Below, in pieces: positions 5,568 through 6,541 of a stretch of DNA of 6,541 nt; position 1 is the first letter of the stretch; every line of letters starts with the position of its first letter. The stretch is taken from contig JAGDMX010000309.1 of the NCBI GenBank assembly GCA_017860725.1, forward strand, positions 1 to 6,541, in the 5' to 3' direction. Source of the stretch: Chloroflexota bacterium. GTDB taxonomy: Bacteria > Chloroflexota > Anaerolineae > Anaerolineales > UBA4823. Both the position numbers and the translations under genes were made by a program. The notes beneath the pieces are model-generated. The model did no database searches. It saw only the letters and a program-made list of their open reading frames with translations, and had not been told where the DNA came from.

Positions 5568-6541
5568 ATGTCTGGGCTAAAGGACCTATTCCTGCTTGAT
5601 CCCGAAATCATCTTCCTGAATCACGGCTCATTCGGGGCCTGCCCGCGTCCGGTCCTGGAAACCTACCAGTCCTGGCAATACGCACTGGAGCGCCAGCCGG
5701 TCGAATTCCTGGGACGACGCATCATCGAGCTGCTATGCGAGGCGCGCCTGCGTCTGGCAACCTATCTCGGTGTGGGTGCGGATGAGCTGGTCTATTTCCC
5801 CAACCCTACCACAGCGATCAATATGGTGGCGCGCAGCCTAGCTCTGCAACCCGGCGATGAAATCCTGTCTACCAACCACGAGTATGGGGCCATGGACCGC
5901 ACCTGGCGTTTCATCTGCCGCCAGACCGGGGCGCGCTACATTCAACGTGAGCTAATCCTGCCGCTCACCAGTATAGAAGAGATCATCGAGACCGTCTGGT
6001 CGGGTGTAACCAGTCGTACCCGGGTCCTGTTCATCAGTCATATCACCAGCCCCACTGCTCTGATATTTCCCATCGATGAGCTGTGTCATCGAGCGCGCCA
6101 GGCGGGTATCTTGAGCATCGTCGACGGCGCCCACGCCCCGGGTCAGATTCCCCTGAACCTGTCGCAGGTCGGAGCAGATCTTTACACTGGCGCATGCCAC
6201 AAGTGGTTATGCGCTCCGAAGGGTGCAGCCTTCCTGTACGCCAGGCAAGAGATTCAGCAAATGTTGCTGCCCCTGGTTGTGAGTTGGGGATATGAAAGCG
6301 AACACCCCAGCCCATCCCGGTTTATCGATTATCACGAATGGCAAGGCACACGTGATCTGTCTGCATTCCTGACTGTCCCAGCGGCGATAGATTTTCAAAC
6401 CCGGCACAATTGGGATCAGGTGCGAGCAGATTGCCACCGCCTGGCAAGCCAGGCGCGCAACAGGTTGAATGCCTTGACGGGCCTGGAGCCCGTCTGCCCC
6501 GATACCCCGGACTGGTTCGGACAGATGTTTGCAGTGCGTCT
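5568..6541 (+). CDS. Aminotransferase class V-fold PLP enzyme, isopenicillin N epimerase-like (partial, 3' end beyond window)
   Basis: The frame from the ATG at 5568 is open to the window edge (324 codons; relatives have about 380-400). The start region LNHGSFGACPRPV (17-29) is typical of CefD-like members of aminotransferase class V. Other family marks are NPTTAINMV (79-87, phosphate-binding turn), NHEYGAMD (103-110; H104 would stack on the PLP ring), SHITSPTA (157-164), SIVDGAHAPGQ (183-193; D186 would bind the pyridine nitrogen) and GACHKWLCAPKG (209-220), with K212 as the Schiff-base lysine. Such enzymes act on amino or sulfur groups (epimerase, desulfurase, C-S lyase). No substrate can be assigned, and the cysteine-desulfurase role is not supported by anything visible. 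The gene starts 17 bases after the TPR gene without a clear Shine-Dalgarno or promoter, so it is probably co-transcribed. A functional link to the kinase system is not shown. Confidence 0.88.
   Translation, partial: MSGLKDLFLLDPEIIFLNHGSFGACPRPVLETYQSWQYALERQPVEFLGRRIIELLCEARLRLATYLGVGADELVYFPNPTTAINMVARSLALQPGDEILSTNHEYGAMDRTWRFICRQTGARYIQRELILPLTSIEEIIETVWSGVTSRTRVLFISHITSPTALIFPIDELCHRARQAGILSIVDGAHAPGQIPLNLSQVGADLYTGACHKWLCAPKGAAFLYARQEIQQMLLPLVVSWGYESEHPSPSRFIDYHEWQGTRDLSAFLTVPAAIDFQTRHNWDQVRADCHRLASQARNRLNALTGLEPVCPDTPDWFGQMFAVR

Overview
The window looks like a chromosomal piece of a moderately GC-rich bacterium, most likely a member of the Chloroflexota (Anaerolineae-like). The best clues are the Thr/Pro/Ala-rich extracellular linker (TPT / TATAT / TPTP runs) after a single membrane helix in the 3775-5550 product, and divergent Ser/Thr-kinase-like domains, both common in that phylum. 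This placement is inference from style; no rRNA or marker gene is present. No tRNA, CRISPR array or mobile element was seen.

Layout: two minus-strand genes (a flavin reductase-like protein cut by the left edge, and upstream of it a VOC/glyoxalase-fold protein) overlap by one base (TAATG) and form a translationally coupled pair with strong Shine-Dalgarno sequences. They are separated by a 127-bp AT-rich divergent promoter region from a plus-strand run that fills the rest of the window. The divergent region holds near-consensus sigma70-type elements in both directions, and a 14-bp palindrome overlaps both -35 elements.

The plus run begins with two overlapping open frames (821-2347 and 2269-3768). 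They read best as one gene of about 982 codons broken by a one-base frameshift near 2235-2271. The intact protein would carry two protein-kinase-like domains joined by a helical middle region. Both domains keep the ATP lysine, catalytic Asp and DFG-type Asp, but share an unusual signature: His replaces the metal-binding Asn of the catalytic loop (DxKxxH), a Trp follows, and DFG reads DW(G/N). Six bases downstream is a gene for a cytoplasmic TPR/coiled-coil protein with one membrane helix, a Thr/Pro-rich stalk and a small SH3-like outer domain. Seventeen bases further is a PLP enzyme of aminotransferase class V (isopenicillin N epimerase-like), cut by the right edge.

Working picture (inference): the double-kinase protein and the membrane TPR protein form a signalling or scaffolding pair at the inner membrane, with the TPR part as cytoplasmic docking surface and the SH3-like part as external sensor or wall-binding module. 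The aminotransferase may only be co-transcribed. The most notable items are the atypical tandem kinase, the frameshift and the shared palindromic control site.
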